From positions 1 to 30,522 of the forward strand of contig URYE01000026.1 of NCBI GenBank assembly GCA_900551945.1: a stretch of DNA of 30,522 bases, written 5' to 3'. This document shows positions 8,654 through 17,456 of this stretch, piece after piece. Below the pieces are notes generated by a model. The model had not been told where the DNA came from. It worked only from the letters and a program-made list of their open reading frames with translations, and ran no database searches. Source of the stretch: an uncultured Eubacterium sp. GTDB lineage: Bacteria > Bacillota > Clostridia > Lachnospirales > Lachnospiraceae. Position 1 is the stretch's first letter. Every line of letters starts with the position of its first letter. Made by a program: the position numbers and the translations under genes.

Positions 8654-10096
8654 ATGGCAGGAAAGACAGAAAATATTATAGAATTAAAGAATATAAGTAA
8701 AGTATATGATGACAACGGCTTTAAAGCGGTTGAGAATTTTAACCTCACAGTAAAAAGAGGAGAATTTGTAACCTTTTTAGGCCCATCAGGTTGCGGAAAG
8801 ACAACAACATTAAGAATGATTGCAGGCTTTGAATTACCATCAGAAGGACAAATACTTCTTAATGGTGAAGATATATCAAAACTTCCTGCCAATGAACGAC
8901 CAATAAATACAGTATTTCAAAGATACGCATTATTTCCACACATGAATATCTTTGACAATATAGCATTCGGATTAAAGCTTAAAAAACTTCCCAAAGATGA
9001 GATAAAACGCAAGGTTAAAAATGTACTTTCAATTGTAGATTTAGAAGGTTTTGAAAACAGAAAAGTATCAACTCTTTCAGGTGGACAGCAGCAAAGAATA
9101 GCTATTGCTAGAGCAATTGTAAATGAACCAGAAATTCTTATGCTTGATGAACCACTTGCTGCTCTCGATTTGAAAATGCGTCAGGAAATGCAGCTTGAAT
9201 TAAAAAATATGCACGATGAGTTAGGAATTACATTTATATATGTAACACATGACCAAGAAGAAGCACTTACAATGTCAGATAAGATAGTTGTAATGTCAGA
9301 AGGTAAAATACAGCAAGTAGGAACGCCAGAAGACATATATAACGAGCCTGAAAATGCTTTTGTAGCCGACTTTATTGGTGAAAGTAATATCTTTAAAGGA
9401 ATTATGACAGATAAAATGAAACTTCGCTTCTGTGGCGGAGAATTTTTAGGAATGGACGATATAGCTCAAGGAACACTTGTTGATGTAGTTGTAAGACCAG
9501 AAGATGTAATAATAACAAAGCCAGAGGAAGGAACAGTTACAGGAACTATTACATCTGTTATATTTAAAGGTATGCACTACGAAATAACAGTTGAGTCGGG
9601 TAAGTATGAGATGGTAATAAGAACTACAAAGTGCTATAACGTAGGTGAAGTAGTTGGTATGTGTCTTGAGCCTGATGGAATACATGTAATGGTAGCCGAA
9701 GACCATACAACAAGCTTTATTGCTAATGTTAATAGTGATTATACATTAGATTTTAATGGTAAGATAATCAATTGCAATATAACAGAGATTGTTCCAAAGT
9801 CTATAATAAAAGATGGCGCACTATTCAATGGAAATGGTGAAAAAGTAGATGTGTCTAAGTTAAAGGTTCAAGTGTCAATTCAGCCTAATGATATTCAGAT
9901 GAGTGATGAAAAAGATGCAGGTCTTGTAACTGGTAAAATTATCAACATGATTTACAAAGGTGACCATTATAGCTATGTTATAAGAACAGAATATGGCCAC
10001 GACTTAATTGTTAATGACGAATACTTATGGAATATGGACGACCATGTAAGTCTTATAATGCCAGAAGATAAAATGAAGTTTCAGATTAAAAAATAA
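8654..10096 (+). CDS. potA: Spermidine/putrescine ABC transporter ATPase PotA, enlarged
   Basis: The cytoplasmic ATP-hydrolysing subunit of a polyamine importer. It has Walker A GPSGCGKT (43-50), a Q-loop at VFQRYALFPH (~87-96), signature LSGGQ (141-145), Walker B ILMLDEP (161-167) and switch His199. A C-terminal TOBE regulatory domain follows (about 290-350). The protein is 480 residues, over 100 more than a usual PotA. The extra part contains a second TOBE-like repeat (about 420-480): VTGKIINMIYKGDHYSYVI resembles the earlier VTGTITSVIFKGMHYEITV, so the domain appears duplicated. The ribosome-binding site AGGAGGT is excellent. It is the first gene of potABCD, with potB 31 bases downstream. 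Specificity for polyamines rests on the whole operon. Confidence 0.93.
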   Translation: MAGKTENIIELKNISKVYDDNGFKAVENFNLTVKRGEFVTFLGPSGCGKTTTLRMIAGFELPSEGQILLNGEDISKLPANERPINTVFQRYALFPHMNIFDNIAFGLKLKKLPKDEIKRKVKNVLSIVDLEGFENRKVSTLSGGQQQRIAIARAIVNEPEILMLDEPLAALDLKMRQEMQLELKNMHDELGITFIYVTHDQEEALTMSDKIVVMSEGKIQQVGTPEDIYNEPENAFVADFIGESNIFKGIMTDKMKLRFCGGEFLGMDDIAQGTLVDVVVRPEDVIITKPEEGTVTGTITSVIFKGMHYEITVESGKYEMVIRTTKCYNVGEVVGMCLEPDGIHVMVAEDHTTSFIANVNSDYTLDFNGKIINCNITEIVPKSIIKDGALFNGNGEKVDVSKLKVQVSIQPNDIQMSDEKDAGLVTGKIINMIYKGDHYSYVIRTEYGHDLIVNDEYLWNMDDHVSLIMPEDKMKFQIKK

Positions 10097-10127
10097 TATA
10101 TTTTACATAATCAGAATGGAGTAAAAG

Positions 10128-10904
10128 ATGAAAAATGGATTTTCACGCAAACGGCTTGCAATTCCTTATGGAATATTTCTTATATTATTTGTAGCTGCGC
10201 CGTTAATAGTACTTTTATATTATGCGTTTACAAATGGTTCTGGTCAGTTTAGCCTAGCCAACTTAAATAACTTTTTTACTGACCCTAATACACTAGGAAC
10301 TCTTTGTTACAGTTTTGCATTAGCTTTTGTTACAACTGTAGTGTGTTTGCTTATAGCATATCCGGTGGCGTATATATTAGCACACAGTAATTTTAAAAGA
10401 AAGCCTATGATACTTATGCTTTTTGTGCTTCCAATGTGGATTAATTTCACACTAAGAATGACAGCATTAAAAGAAATATTGTCATTAATAGAGGGCAATT
10501 TAGCATTTTATCCATTTATTAATAGTGTAATTGGTATGACTTATGACTTCTTGCCATTTATGATATTACCTTTGTATACAACACTTTCAAAGCTTGATAA
10601 AAATTTACTAGAAGCGGCTTCTGATTTGGGAGCTAATAATCTTCAAACTTTTGTAAGAGTTACGTTGCCACTTTCCGTTCCGGGAATTGTAAGTGGTGTA
10701 TCAATGGTATTTTTGCCAGCAATGACTAACTATGTTGTACTTGATATGTTGTACAACAGCACATATATAATGGGTAGTCTGATTGGAAGTTATTTCAGTG
10801 CTTACGACTGGCATAACGGTTCAATGATAGCATTAGTGCTTCTTGTTATAATAGGAATATTCAGTCTGTTTACATCAGACACAGAAAGGGGTGGTAATAA
10901 ATAA
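10128..10904 (+). CDS. potB: Polyamine ABC transporter permease PotB
   Basis: A 258-residue permease with about six membrane helices. The loop EAASDLGANNLQTFVRVTLP is the EAA motif that docks onto the ATPase PotA. The N-terminal helix follows RKRLAIPYGIFLILFVAAPL, typical of PotB. The segment YYAFTNGSG after the first helix and WINFTLRMTALKEIL in the middle also match the family. A GGAG site lies just before the ATG. Its stop codon overlaps the potC start by one base, so the two are translationally coupled. It forms the membrane channel with PotC. Confidence 0.93.
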   Translation: MKNGFSRKRLAIPYGIFLILFVAAPLIVLLYYAFTNGSGQFSLANLNNFFTDPNTLGTLCYSFALAFVTTVVCLLIAYPVAYILAHSNFKRKPMILMLFVLPMWINFTLRMTALKEILSLIEGNLAFYPFINSVIGMTYDFLPFMILPLYTTLSKLDKNLLEAASDLGANNLQTFVRVTLPLSVPGIVSGVSMVFLPAMTNYVVLDMLYNSTYIMGSLIGSYFSAYDWHNGSMIALVLLVIIGIFSLFTSDTERGGNK

Positions 10905-11707
10905 TGGTTAAAAAATATATTAAAAATGCTTTTTTATGTCTTATACTTTTATTTATGTACTGTCCTATCGTTATTCTTGCAGTATACAGCTTTACAGATG
11001 CAACTAATATAGGCGCAATACACGCATTTACACTAAAGAATTATATAACACTTTTTACAACACCAGAACTTTCCGACATGATAATTGGTTCGATAATACT
11101 AGCTCTTTCAAGCGCATTACTTGCAACAATACTTGGAACAACCGGTGCGATTGGAGCATTTTATTCAAAGAAAAAAGCAAAAGGCTTTATATCAGCATTA
11201 AATCAAGTTCCCGTTGTCAATGCTGACGTTGTAACAGGTTTTTCAATATGTATACTTATCGTTGTAGTGCTTGGAGTAAGTAAGGATACATATATTCCTT
11301 TAGTAATAGGACAAGTGTTGTTAAGTACACCATTTGTATATCTTGCGGTAGTTCCTAAGTTAAAGCAAATGGACCAAAGCTTGTACGAAGCTGCCCTAGA
11401 TTTAGGAGCAACACCATTTTTAGCACTTATTAAAGTTATAATACCACAGATAGCATCAGGAATATTGTCTGGTTTTGTTATGGCAGTTACATTATCTCTT
11501 GATGATTACTTTGTTGCAACATATACAAAGCCTGCTACATTTGACACAATAAGCACTTACGTTGTCAATGCCACAAAAGGCTCTCAGACACAGATAAAAA
11601 CAGCACTTTGGGCATTATCGACAATAATATTTTTAATAGTTGTAATTGTTGAAATTATTATGAATGTGAGTCCTAAGAAAAAGACTGGAGAGGAGCAGGA
11701 AGATTGA
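10904..11707 (+). CDS. potC: Polyamine ABC transporter permease PotC
   Basis: A 267-residue second permease subunit with about six membrane helices and an EAA loop (EAALDLGATPFLALIKVIIP). The segments YCPIVILAVYSF near the start and LSLDDYFVATY in the fifth helix region are characteristic of PotC. Its ATG shares one base with the potB stop codon, and its TGA overlaps the TTG start of potD. It pairs with PotB and PotA to import spermidine or putrescine. Confidence 0.93.
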   Translation: MVKKYIKNAFLCLILLFMYCPIVILAVYSFTDATNIGAIHAFTLKNYITLFTTPELSDMIIGSIILALSSALLATILGTTGAIGAFYSKKKAKGFISALNQVPVVNADVVTGFSICILIVVVLGVSKDTYIPLVIGQVLLSTPFVYLAVVPKLKQMDQSLYEAALDLGATPFLALIKVIIPQIASGILSGFVMAVTLSLDDYFVATYTKPATFDTISTYVVNATKGSQTQIKTALWALSTIIFLIVVIVEIIMNVSPKKKTGEEQED

Positions 11708-13224
11708 AACAGTTAAGAAAATCAATTAAAAAAGCAGTATCATGTATTCTATGCGCAGGTATGATGTCAAGTATAGTGATATCTTCACCTTTACAGATAG
11801 CTTATGCAGGTGAAGCTGACGAAACAATCACACTTAGGATATGTAATTCAGAAGAATATATTGACGAGGGTGGTTGGGATGAAGAAATTGACCTTGAAAA
11901 TACAACTATTACAAGTGACAATTCTATGATTAAAGACTTTGAGGAGTGGTATTATAATACATATCACAAAAAAGTAAAAGTAGAATACAGTTGTATGGGA
12001 ACTAATGAAGAACTTTATAATATGCTTACTCTTGGTGATGAGTACGATATCATATGTCCTTCTGAATATATGATGATGAAGCTTATGTCAGAAGGGTGGC
12101 TTGAGCCTTTTTCTGATAGTTTTTATGATACAACTATAGAAAATAACTACTATGCAAAGGGCGTTTCACCATTCATTAAAAATGTATTTGATAACAATTT
12201 AATTAATGGTGAAAAATGGAGCAAATATTTTGCAGGATATATGTGGGGAATTACAGGTATTGTATACAATCCCGAAGAAGTTACACAAGAAGAAGTATCT
12301 ACCTGGAAGATTATCAACAATGATAAGTTTAAAAGGCAGATTACAATTAAAGATAATGTAAGAGATACAATGTTTGCAGCAATAGCTGCATTAAAGGCAG
12401 ATAAACTTAATTCCGAAGAATTTAAAAATAGTAAAGATTATAAAGAGCTTCTTGCATTAGAAATGAATGATACTTCTGATGAAACAATTGATAAGGTGTG
12501 TGATTATCTTCAACAAGTAAAAGATAATGTATATTCCTTTGAAACAGATAGTGGTAAAGCTGACATGGTTACTGGAAAAGTTCTTGCGGGATATCAGTGG
12601 TCTGGAGATGCTGTATACACTATGAACCAAGCTGAACTTGACGGAGTAGAACTTAACTTTAGTATACCACAAGAGTGTACTAATCTTTATTTTGACGGCT
12701 GGTCTATGTTAAAATCAGGTATTAATGGAAGTGACGAGAAAAGACAAGTTGCGGAAAGCTTCATTAACTTTGTATCAATGCCTGAAAATGCTGTAAGAAA
12801 TATGTACTATATAGGTTACACTTCTGCTATTTCTGGTGGGGATGACCCAACTGTATATAACTATGTAAAATGGAATTACGAATCAGAAGAAGATAACACT
12901 GATACTGAAACAATAGAATATCCGTTAGGATATTTCTTTTCTGGCAATTCAGAAGATAAGAATTATATAATTACAATAGATAAGAAACAGTTAAACAGAC
13001 AGCTATTAGCACAGTATCCATCAGAAGAAGTAATGCTAAGAAGCGCAGTTATGCAGTATTTTAATTCAGAGGATAATGCTAAGATTAATCAGATGTGGAT
13101 AAATGTTCGCTGTTATAATATAAAAAATATACCCACATGGGCTTGGATACTTGCAATTGTCATCATTGTAAGTGCAGTTGCTATGTACATTAAAAAGTTT
13201 GTAAAACAAAGAAAAGAAGAGTAA
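11704..13224 (+). CDS. potD: Polyamine-binding protein PotD with C-terminal membrane anchor
   Basis: The extracellular polyamine-binding subunit, 506 residues against about 350 for the classical protein. It starts at TTG, overlapping the potC stop, with a strong AGGAG site upstream. A signal peptide (1 to about 36, ending AYAG) is followed by the binding domain: LRICNSEEYID, the dipeptide-like DIICPSEYMMMKL, YFAGYMWGITGIVYN, and a late NLYFDGWSMLKSG. There is no lipobox. Instead, residues about 475-496 (IPTWAWILAIVIIVSAVAMYI) form a membrane helix followed by a basic tail (KKFVKQRK), which should hold the protein to the membrane from its C-terminus. The acidic insert near 385-400 is of unknown role. 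It closes the potABCD operon; no clear terminator follows. Confidence 0.9.
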   Translation: MKQLRKSIKKAVSCILCAGMMSSIVISSPLQIAYAGEADETITLRICNSEEYIDEGGWDEEIDLENTTITSDNSMIKDFEEWYYNTYHKKVKVEYSCMGTNEELYNMLTLGDEYDIICPSEYMMMKLMSEGWLEPFSDSFYDTTIENNYYAKGVSPFIKNVFDNNLINGEKWSKYFAGYMWGITGIVYNPEEVTQEEVSTWKIINNDKFKRQITIKDNVRDTMFAAIAALKADKLNSEEFKNSKDYKELLALEMNDTSDETIDKVCDYLQQVKDNVYSFETDSGKADMVTGKVLAGYQWSGDAVYTMNQAELDGVELNFSIPQECTNLYFDGWSMLKSGINGSDEKRQVAESFINFVSMPENAVRNMYYIGYTSAISGGDDPTVYNYVKWNYESEEDNTDTETIEYPLGYFFSGNSEDKNYIITIDKKQLNRQLLAQYPSEEVMLRSAVMQYFNSEDNAKINQMWINVRCYNIKNIPTWAWILAIVIIVSAVAMYIKKFVKQRKEE

Positions 13225-13292
13225 AAATAGAAATTTAATAACTACTATTAATGATAAAAGTATTCGCACAGCTTAAAAATTGGTATTTTAGG

Positions 13293-13350
13293 ACATTTGC
13301 GTGTTAGTTACGCACCGTTATTAATATTTGCAAAAAAGATATGGTATAAT
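13293..13350 (+). promoter_or_regulatory. agr promoter with possible AgrA (LytTR) site
   Basis: TGG-TATAAT (13342-13350) is an extended -10 with no good -35, as expected for an activated promoter. Upstream are GTGTTAGTTA (about 13301-13310) and ACCGTTATT (13315-13323). The second resembles the GTT-centred half sites bound by LytTR regulators such as AgrA. The -10 is solid; the operator is a guess. Confidence 0.5.
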
Positions 13351-13397
13351 TACCAAACTAGATTTTAGTGAAACTATCCCAATATAAGAGGAATTTT

Positions 13398-13988
13398 ATG
13401 ACACATAAAATTGCAGGCTTTATAGCTTCTATGTTACAGAAGAGTAAAGTTATAGAAGAAGATGATAGCATATTTTATCAATATGGTTTTGAGATATTAA
13501 TAGATACGGTTTTACAAACGATTTTGTTATTAATTATAGGAATATTGTTAGGAAAACCAATGGAAACATTGGTTTTTCTTATAATATTTACATTAATAAG
13601 AAGATATTCTGGAGGATATCATGCTAATAGCAAATTAAAATGCACATTAGTATCTACGTTTGTAATGCTTATTTCAATAGGGCTTCCAATATTTTTTTCA
13701 AATACAATATCATATATTGTGGGAGCTGTATTGGCAATTATTACTATATGGGTATTTGCACCAGTTGAACATCCTAATAGACCGCTCACAGACAATGCTA
13801 TAAGGCATTGCCGTATATATTCAAGGGTATTAACGGTTCTAACAGGAATTGTGATATTTGTGTTAAATATATACAAGCCAGAATACGCATACACAGCAAG
13901 TCTGTCGCTATTCTCGGTAGCAATATTAATTATAGTCCAGAGAGGAGAAAACAAAAATGAGAGAACAGAAAGTAATGAAGTTAGTTAA
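13398..13988 (+). CDS. agrB: AgrB-type peptide-processing membrane protease
   Basis: A 196-residue membrane protein that cleaves the AgrD precursor, joins its tail carbonyl to a side chain to make the ring, and helps export it. The signature RRYSGGYHANSKLKC is intact: catalytic His75 and Cys82 are seven residues apart, as in the staphylococcal enzyme (His77, Cys84). Four to six membrane helices follow the usual pattern. I chose ATG 13398 because AAGAGGAA lies just upstream; an in-frame GTG at 13368 lacks such a site. The gene's 3' end overlaps agrD by 32 bases. It is the first gene of the agrBDCA order. Confidence 0.92.
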   Translation: MTHKIAGFIASMLQKSKVIEEDDSIFYQYGFEILIDTVLQTILLLIIGILLGKPMETLVFLIIFTLIRRYSGGYHANSKLKCTLVSTFVMLISIGLPIFFSNTISYIVGAVLAIITIWVFAPVEHPNRPLTDNAIRHCRIYSRVLTVLTGIVIFVLNIYKPEYAYTASLSLFSVAILIIVQRGENKNERTESNEVS

Positions 13989-14094
13989 GAAGTTAGGAGA
14001 AAAGGTTGTAGCAGGAAGTGTTAATTCAGCTTCAGCATTATATTCTTATGAAGTAAAGCGTCCTAAAAACATTGAAAAGATTTTAAAAAAGTAA
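13957..14094 (+). CDS. agrD: AgrD-type autoinducer precursor without cysteine
   Basis: A 45-residue peptide: an amphipathic N-terminal helix (MREQKVMKLVKKLGEKVVAG), a core (SVNSASALYSY) and a charged tail (EVKRPKNIEKILKK). This is the AgrD layout; the tail matches the conserved acidic-x-K/E-x-P segment that AgrB uses as recognition tail. The start ATG 13957 lies inside the end of agrB and has AGAGGAG upstream. AgrD ring residues are usually Cys, giving a thiolactone. Here there is none. Ser26, six residues before the predicted cleavage at Tyr31-Glu32, aligns with the usual Cys, so a lactone ring is likely. Ser24 and Ser30 are alternatives. The gene is too short for most gene callers. Confidence 0.82.
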   Translation: MREQKVMKLVKKLGEKVVAGSVNSASALYSYEVKRPKNIEKILKK

Positions 14095-14113
14095 TAAAAG
14101 GTAATGGTTAAAT

Positions 14114-15427
14114 GTGTTTTCTATTAATATAATTGTTAGTTGTATGGACTCCGCTAATGCAGTTATTAGTTGTCTTGACGCATCAATGATAACATTATTT
14201 CTAACAATCAAATTGGGAATTGATAAAAATAAAAAATTATATATTATTTTAAGCATTATTAGTCAATGGATAATTGCAGTCTTTTTAGAAGATTCATTTA
14301 TTATTCAAACATTTATGCAAATTATTAGCAATGTTATATTCAGTATGCTTTGTCTTAAAGGAAACTATAACGATAAGATAATATGGAGTATTATGACAAT
14401 TGTACCTATTTGTGTAATTGGAGTTGTTGTAGTATTGATACTTTCTATGATTGTAGGTAGTTCTGTTGACCAAATAACAAATGGTGATATATTGTCATTA
14501 ATTATGATGGTGATATTAACAAGAACATCATGGTTATTTTGTTATTTTATAATGTTAAAAAATCGCTTGAGAGAAATTAACTTAAAAAAGGCTGAATGGA
14601 GAATAATAGTTTTATTGTTTTCTATCACAATTCTTTTAATGTGTGAATTTATGAGGCTTGATTTTAAAATGCAAGTTTCTGGAACTGAACAGTTAAGTCT
14701 TCTTATAGTTGAAGTTCTTCTTTTAATAATACTAGGTTGTTGTGTAACGTTATGTATTAAAATAGATAGTGTAAATACAAAACTTGCAGAAAAAGAAAAG
14801 TTATTAACAATGCAGGAAAACCAAAAAGAGATGTTTGAGCAAGTTTATAAAGCACAAGAAGAAACAAGAATTATAAGACATGATATGAAACACTTTATAA
14901 ATATATGGCTTAGACAGCTAAAAGAAGGCAATATAGCAGATGTTGAAAATAGTATGGAAAGTTTTGAAAACCAAGTGTTTTTAGCCGATACAACAGTATA
15001 TTATATTAAAGATAACGATGTGATTAATTATGTACTTTATAATAAGCTTAAGATATGTAAAGCCAACAATATAGAGTACAATGTTGAAGTTACAACAAGT
15101 TTTGCAAAGAACATGGAAATGGATATATCCGTTATTATTTCAAATCTTATGGATAATGCTATTGAAAGTTCTATAAAACAGCCTTTAGGTGAAAGGTATA
15201 TTTCCATACAGATGTTTAAACGATTAGCTATCAATAACATCATAATAAGTAATAAAATCAGCAAATCAGTGCTTCAAGCCAATCCAAAGCTTATAACAAC
15301 TAATGTAGATAAAACAAGACATGGATACGGAATAAAAAGTGTCAAAAAGCTGGTTGAAAAATATAATGGTGATATTGATATAGTTGAAGAAAACAACTAT
15401 TTTATAGTACATATACTTGGAATTTAA
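14114..15427 (+). CDS. agrC: AgrC-type membrane sensor histidine kinase
   Basis: A 437-residue receptor for the autoinducer. The N-terminal half (about 1-215) has six or seven membrane helices. A coiled linker (VNTKLAEKEKLLTMQENQKE) leads to phospho-acceptor His256 in IIRHDMKHF, typical of the AgrC/GHKL kinases, then an ATP-binding domain with N box (SNLMDNAIESS) and glycine box (HGYGIKSVKKL). The apparent start is GTG 14114. An out-of-frame ATG at 14112 and one at 14104 lead to short frames, and the AAAAGG site is 12 bases upstream, so initiation may be weak or begin at ATG 14144. It should phosphorylate the response regulator encoded next. Confidence 0.88.
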   Translation: MFSINIIVSCMDSANAVISCLDASMITLFLTIKLGIDKNKKLYIILSIISQWIIAVFLEDSFIIQTFMQIISNVIFSMLCLKGNYNDKIIWSIMTIVPICVIGVVVVLILSMIVGSSVDQITNGDILSLIMMVILTRTSWLFCYFIMLKNRLREINLKKAEWRIIVLLFSITILLMCEFMRLDFKMQVSGTEQLSLLIVEVLLLIILGCCVTLCIKIDSVNTKLAEKEKLLTMQENQKEMFEQVYKAQEETRIIRHDMKHFINIWLRQLKEGNIADVENSMESFENQVFLADTTVYYIKDNDVINYVLYNKLKICKANNIEYNVEVTTSFAKNMEMDISVIISNLMDNAIESSIKQPLGERYISIQMFKRLAINNIIISNKISKSVLQANPKLITTNVDKTRHGYGIKSVKKLVEKYNGDIDIVEENNYFIVHILGI

Positions 15428-15471
15428 AGGCTGTTTTACAGCGATATATTAATAGAGGGGATAGACAATTA

Positions 15472-16167
15472 ATGTTAAAAGTTGCAGTATGTGATGATGA
15501 TGAAAAAGCTATAAATTCTATTAGATTTATATTAAGATATTTTGTAAATGAAAATCTTGAAGTAGATATTTTCAGAAAAGGACGAGATTTACTTGAAAAG
15601 GTTGAAGATGAAGATTATAATTTGATACTTCTTGATATAGATATGTCAGATATAAGTGGCTTTGATGTTGCAAGGAAAGTTTTTAGAATGAAATATGGTG
15701 ATAATCTTATATTTGTAAGTAATATGGATAATCTTGTTTATGAAGCTTTAGAATTTAGACCATTTAGATTTGTAAGAAAGAAGTTTCTTGATGAAGAACT
15801 TCCAAAAGCAATAAGGGCGTGGCTTGATATGTATGGAGAAAATTCTCACATTGAAATTGTATTTGATAATATATCTTTCAAGGTTAGAATTAGTGACATC
15901 GTATATATTGAAGTAAATGGTCATGAACTTTTTATTCATACAACAGAAGATATATACAAATTAAGAAAACGAATGAGAGATTTTGAATATCTTATTGAAC
16001 AAAGTACTTTTATAAAAATACATAGCTCATACTTATGCAATATGATGTTTATTAAAACTATTGAAAGCACAAGCTGTGTTCTTTATAATGGCGAAGTGTT
16101 AAAGATTGCTCAAAAAAGATTAACAGAATGTAAGAAAGAATATTGGAAATTCGTGAGAACAAGATAG
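15472..16167 (+). CDS. agrA: AgrA-type LytTR response regulator
   Basis: A 231-residue transcription regulator. The receiver (1 to about 118) has the acidic cluster CDDDE and phospho-acceptor Asp55 in LLDIDMSDISGFD. The LytTR DNA-binding domain (about 126-228) is recognised by DIVYIEVNGHELFIHT, FIKIHSSYLCNMMFIK and a final basic segment. The GAGGGG site is 15 bases before the ATG. It is the last gene of the agr operon and is followed by a strong terminator. By analogy with known agr systems it should activate the agr promoter at 13342 and targets elsewhere. A lysine pair (RKKF) takes the place of the usual single switch lysine segment. Confidence 0.9.
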   Translation: MLKVAVCDDDEKAINSIRFILRYFVNENLEVDIFRKGRDLLEKVEDEDYNLILLDIDMSDISGFDVARKVFRMKYGDNLIFVSNMDNLVYEALEFRPFRFVRKKFLDEELPKAIRAWLDMYGENSHIEIVFDNISFKVRISDIVYIEVNGHELFIHTTEDIYKLRKRMRDFEYLIEQSTFIKIHSSYLCNMMFIKTIESTSCVLYNGEVLKIAQKRLTECKKEYWKFVRTR

Positions 16168-16195
16168 GGGATAGATAATTTGAGTGGGAAAATTT

Positions 16196-16249
16196 GGGGC
16201 TGTCATATTAATGAAAATTTATTTTTCTTAGTGTGACACCCCTTTTTTA
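16196..16249 (+). terminator. Intrinsic terminator of the agr operon
   Basis: GGGGCTGTCATATTA pairs with TTAGTGTGACACCCC across a short AT loop and is followed by TTTTTT. It lies 28 bases after the agrA stop codon. Confidence 0.85.
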
Positions 16250-16317
16250 TGTAAATAACAAGCTAATTTTGTGTTTGTATAATACCTTTAAAAATTCGTA
16301 GAGTGAGTTTTACATAA

Positions 16318-17229
16318 TTAAAGCTTCATATTTCTGCGAGGGTGCTTACTAGCTAAAATATCTTTTTGCTTTGAAAGTGTTACATGAGTGTATATTGCTG
16401 TTATATTAATTGAGCTATGACCTAACATTTGTTGGATATATCTTATATCAACATCTTCTTCCAAAAGACTTGTTGCAAAAGTATGTCTAAACATGTGAGG
16501 TGTTATATGTAAGTTTATATTTGCCATTTTCGTATATTTATTTAACATTCTTCTTATATATTGGTCTGAAACAGGCTATCCAGATTGGTTAGCAAAAAAA
16601 TAATTAAATTGTTTTATTTCTTTATCAAAGGCTTGTCTATAATTTCTAAGAGTGTCAAGAACTTGGGCGTTACAAATCTGAATACGTCTTTCTTTAGACC
16701 CTTTTCCATGAATTAGTATTGTTCCATCATATAGATTAACGTCATCAACTGAAAGGTTGCACAATTCAGAAATTCTTATCCCTGTAGAAAATAAAAATTC
16801 AATAATTGCCACATTTTGCAATGCTTTTTTTCTTTGATTAGTATTTTTTGCAGAGTTTAGTTGGAAATATACTGATGATAAAAATGTTTCAATAGTATTA
16901 AGGGGGATTGTTTTAGGGAGCATAAAAGGTTCTATAAATTATACATGAATTTTGTTAAATGGATTAGCAGATATAATTTCTTTGTATTCAAAAAAATGAA
17001 ATAGAGCCTTTACAGAAGCAATTTTTCGTTTTACTGTTTTTGCCTTGTACTTTGAGTTTAATATAGCAATATATTTTTCTAATATATCTGTATTTATATT
17101 TTCAACAGGTATATCGCCAATAATTTCTTTGAATTGAAATAAGTCTATGTTATAAGCTTTTATTGTCTTACTGTCAAGTCGTTTTTGAGTAATGCAAAAA
17201 TCAATATAATTGTTAATTAGTGTCTCCAT
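16318..17229 (-). pseudogene. XerC/D-like tyrosine recombinase interrupted by two stop codons
   Basis: One reading frame of 304 codons, the normal length for XerC/XerD-type recombinases, carries two in-frame stops: TAA at codon 97 (16941-16939) and TAG at codon 218 (16578-16576). No frameshift is needed to join the parts. The N-terminal core-binding domain (METLINNYIDFCITQKRLDS) starts with a good GGAGG site. The catalytic set is complete: Arg152 (TGIRISEL), Lys176 (GKGSKERR), His245 and Arg248 (HMFRHTF), His271 (LGHSS) and Tyr280 (YTHV). The first stop separates the two domains; the second falls in a loop before the C-terminal half. It is most likely a recent pseudogene. Readthrough or sequencing error are alternatives. 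Confidence 0.85.
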
Positions 17230-17370
17230 AAATAATCCTCCAATAGTATATGTTTAATATATTTTAGTAGTGTATAGTGCAAAACTGAATGATAATATTT
17301 CTATATAAAAAATGCAAATGTAATTGGCTATATTATAGTGTCAGATATAAAGATTTAAAGTATGTTTTTG

Positions 17371-17399
17371 TTGCAGGAATTGTCAGAAAATAATATAAT
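17371..17399 (+). promoter_or_regulatory. Promoter of the DUF1275 gene
   Basis: TTGCAG (17371-17376), 17-base spacer, TATAAT (17394-17399), 57 bases before the start codon. It probably drives this gene and the thioesterase behind it. Confidence 0.65.
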
Positions 17400-17456
17400 A
17401 TTTTGGCAGAACTAATATGTTCACATTAGAAAATATGCAGGAGATGAGAAAAAGTT

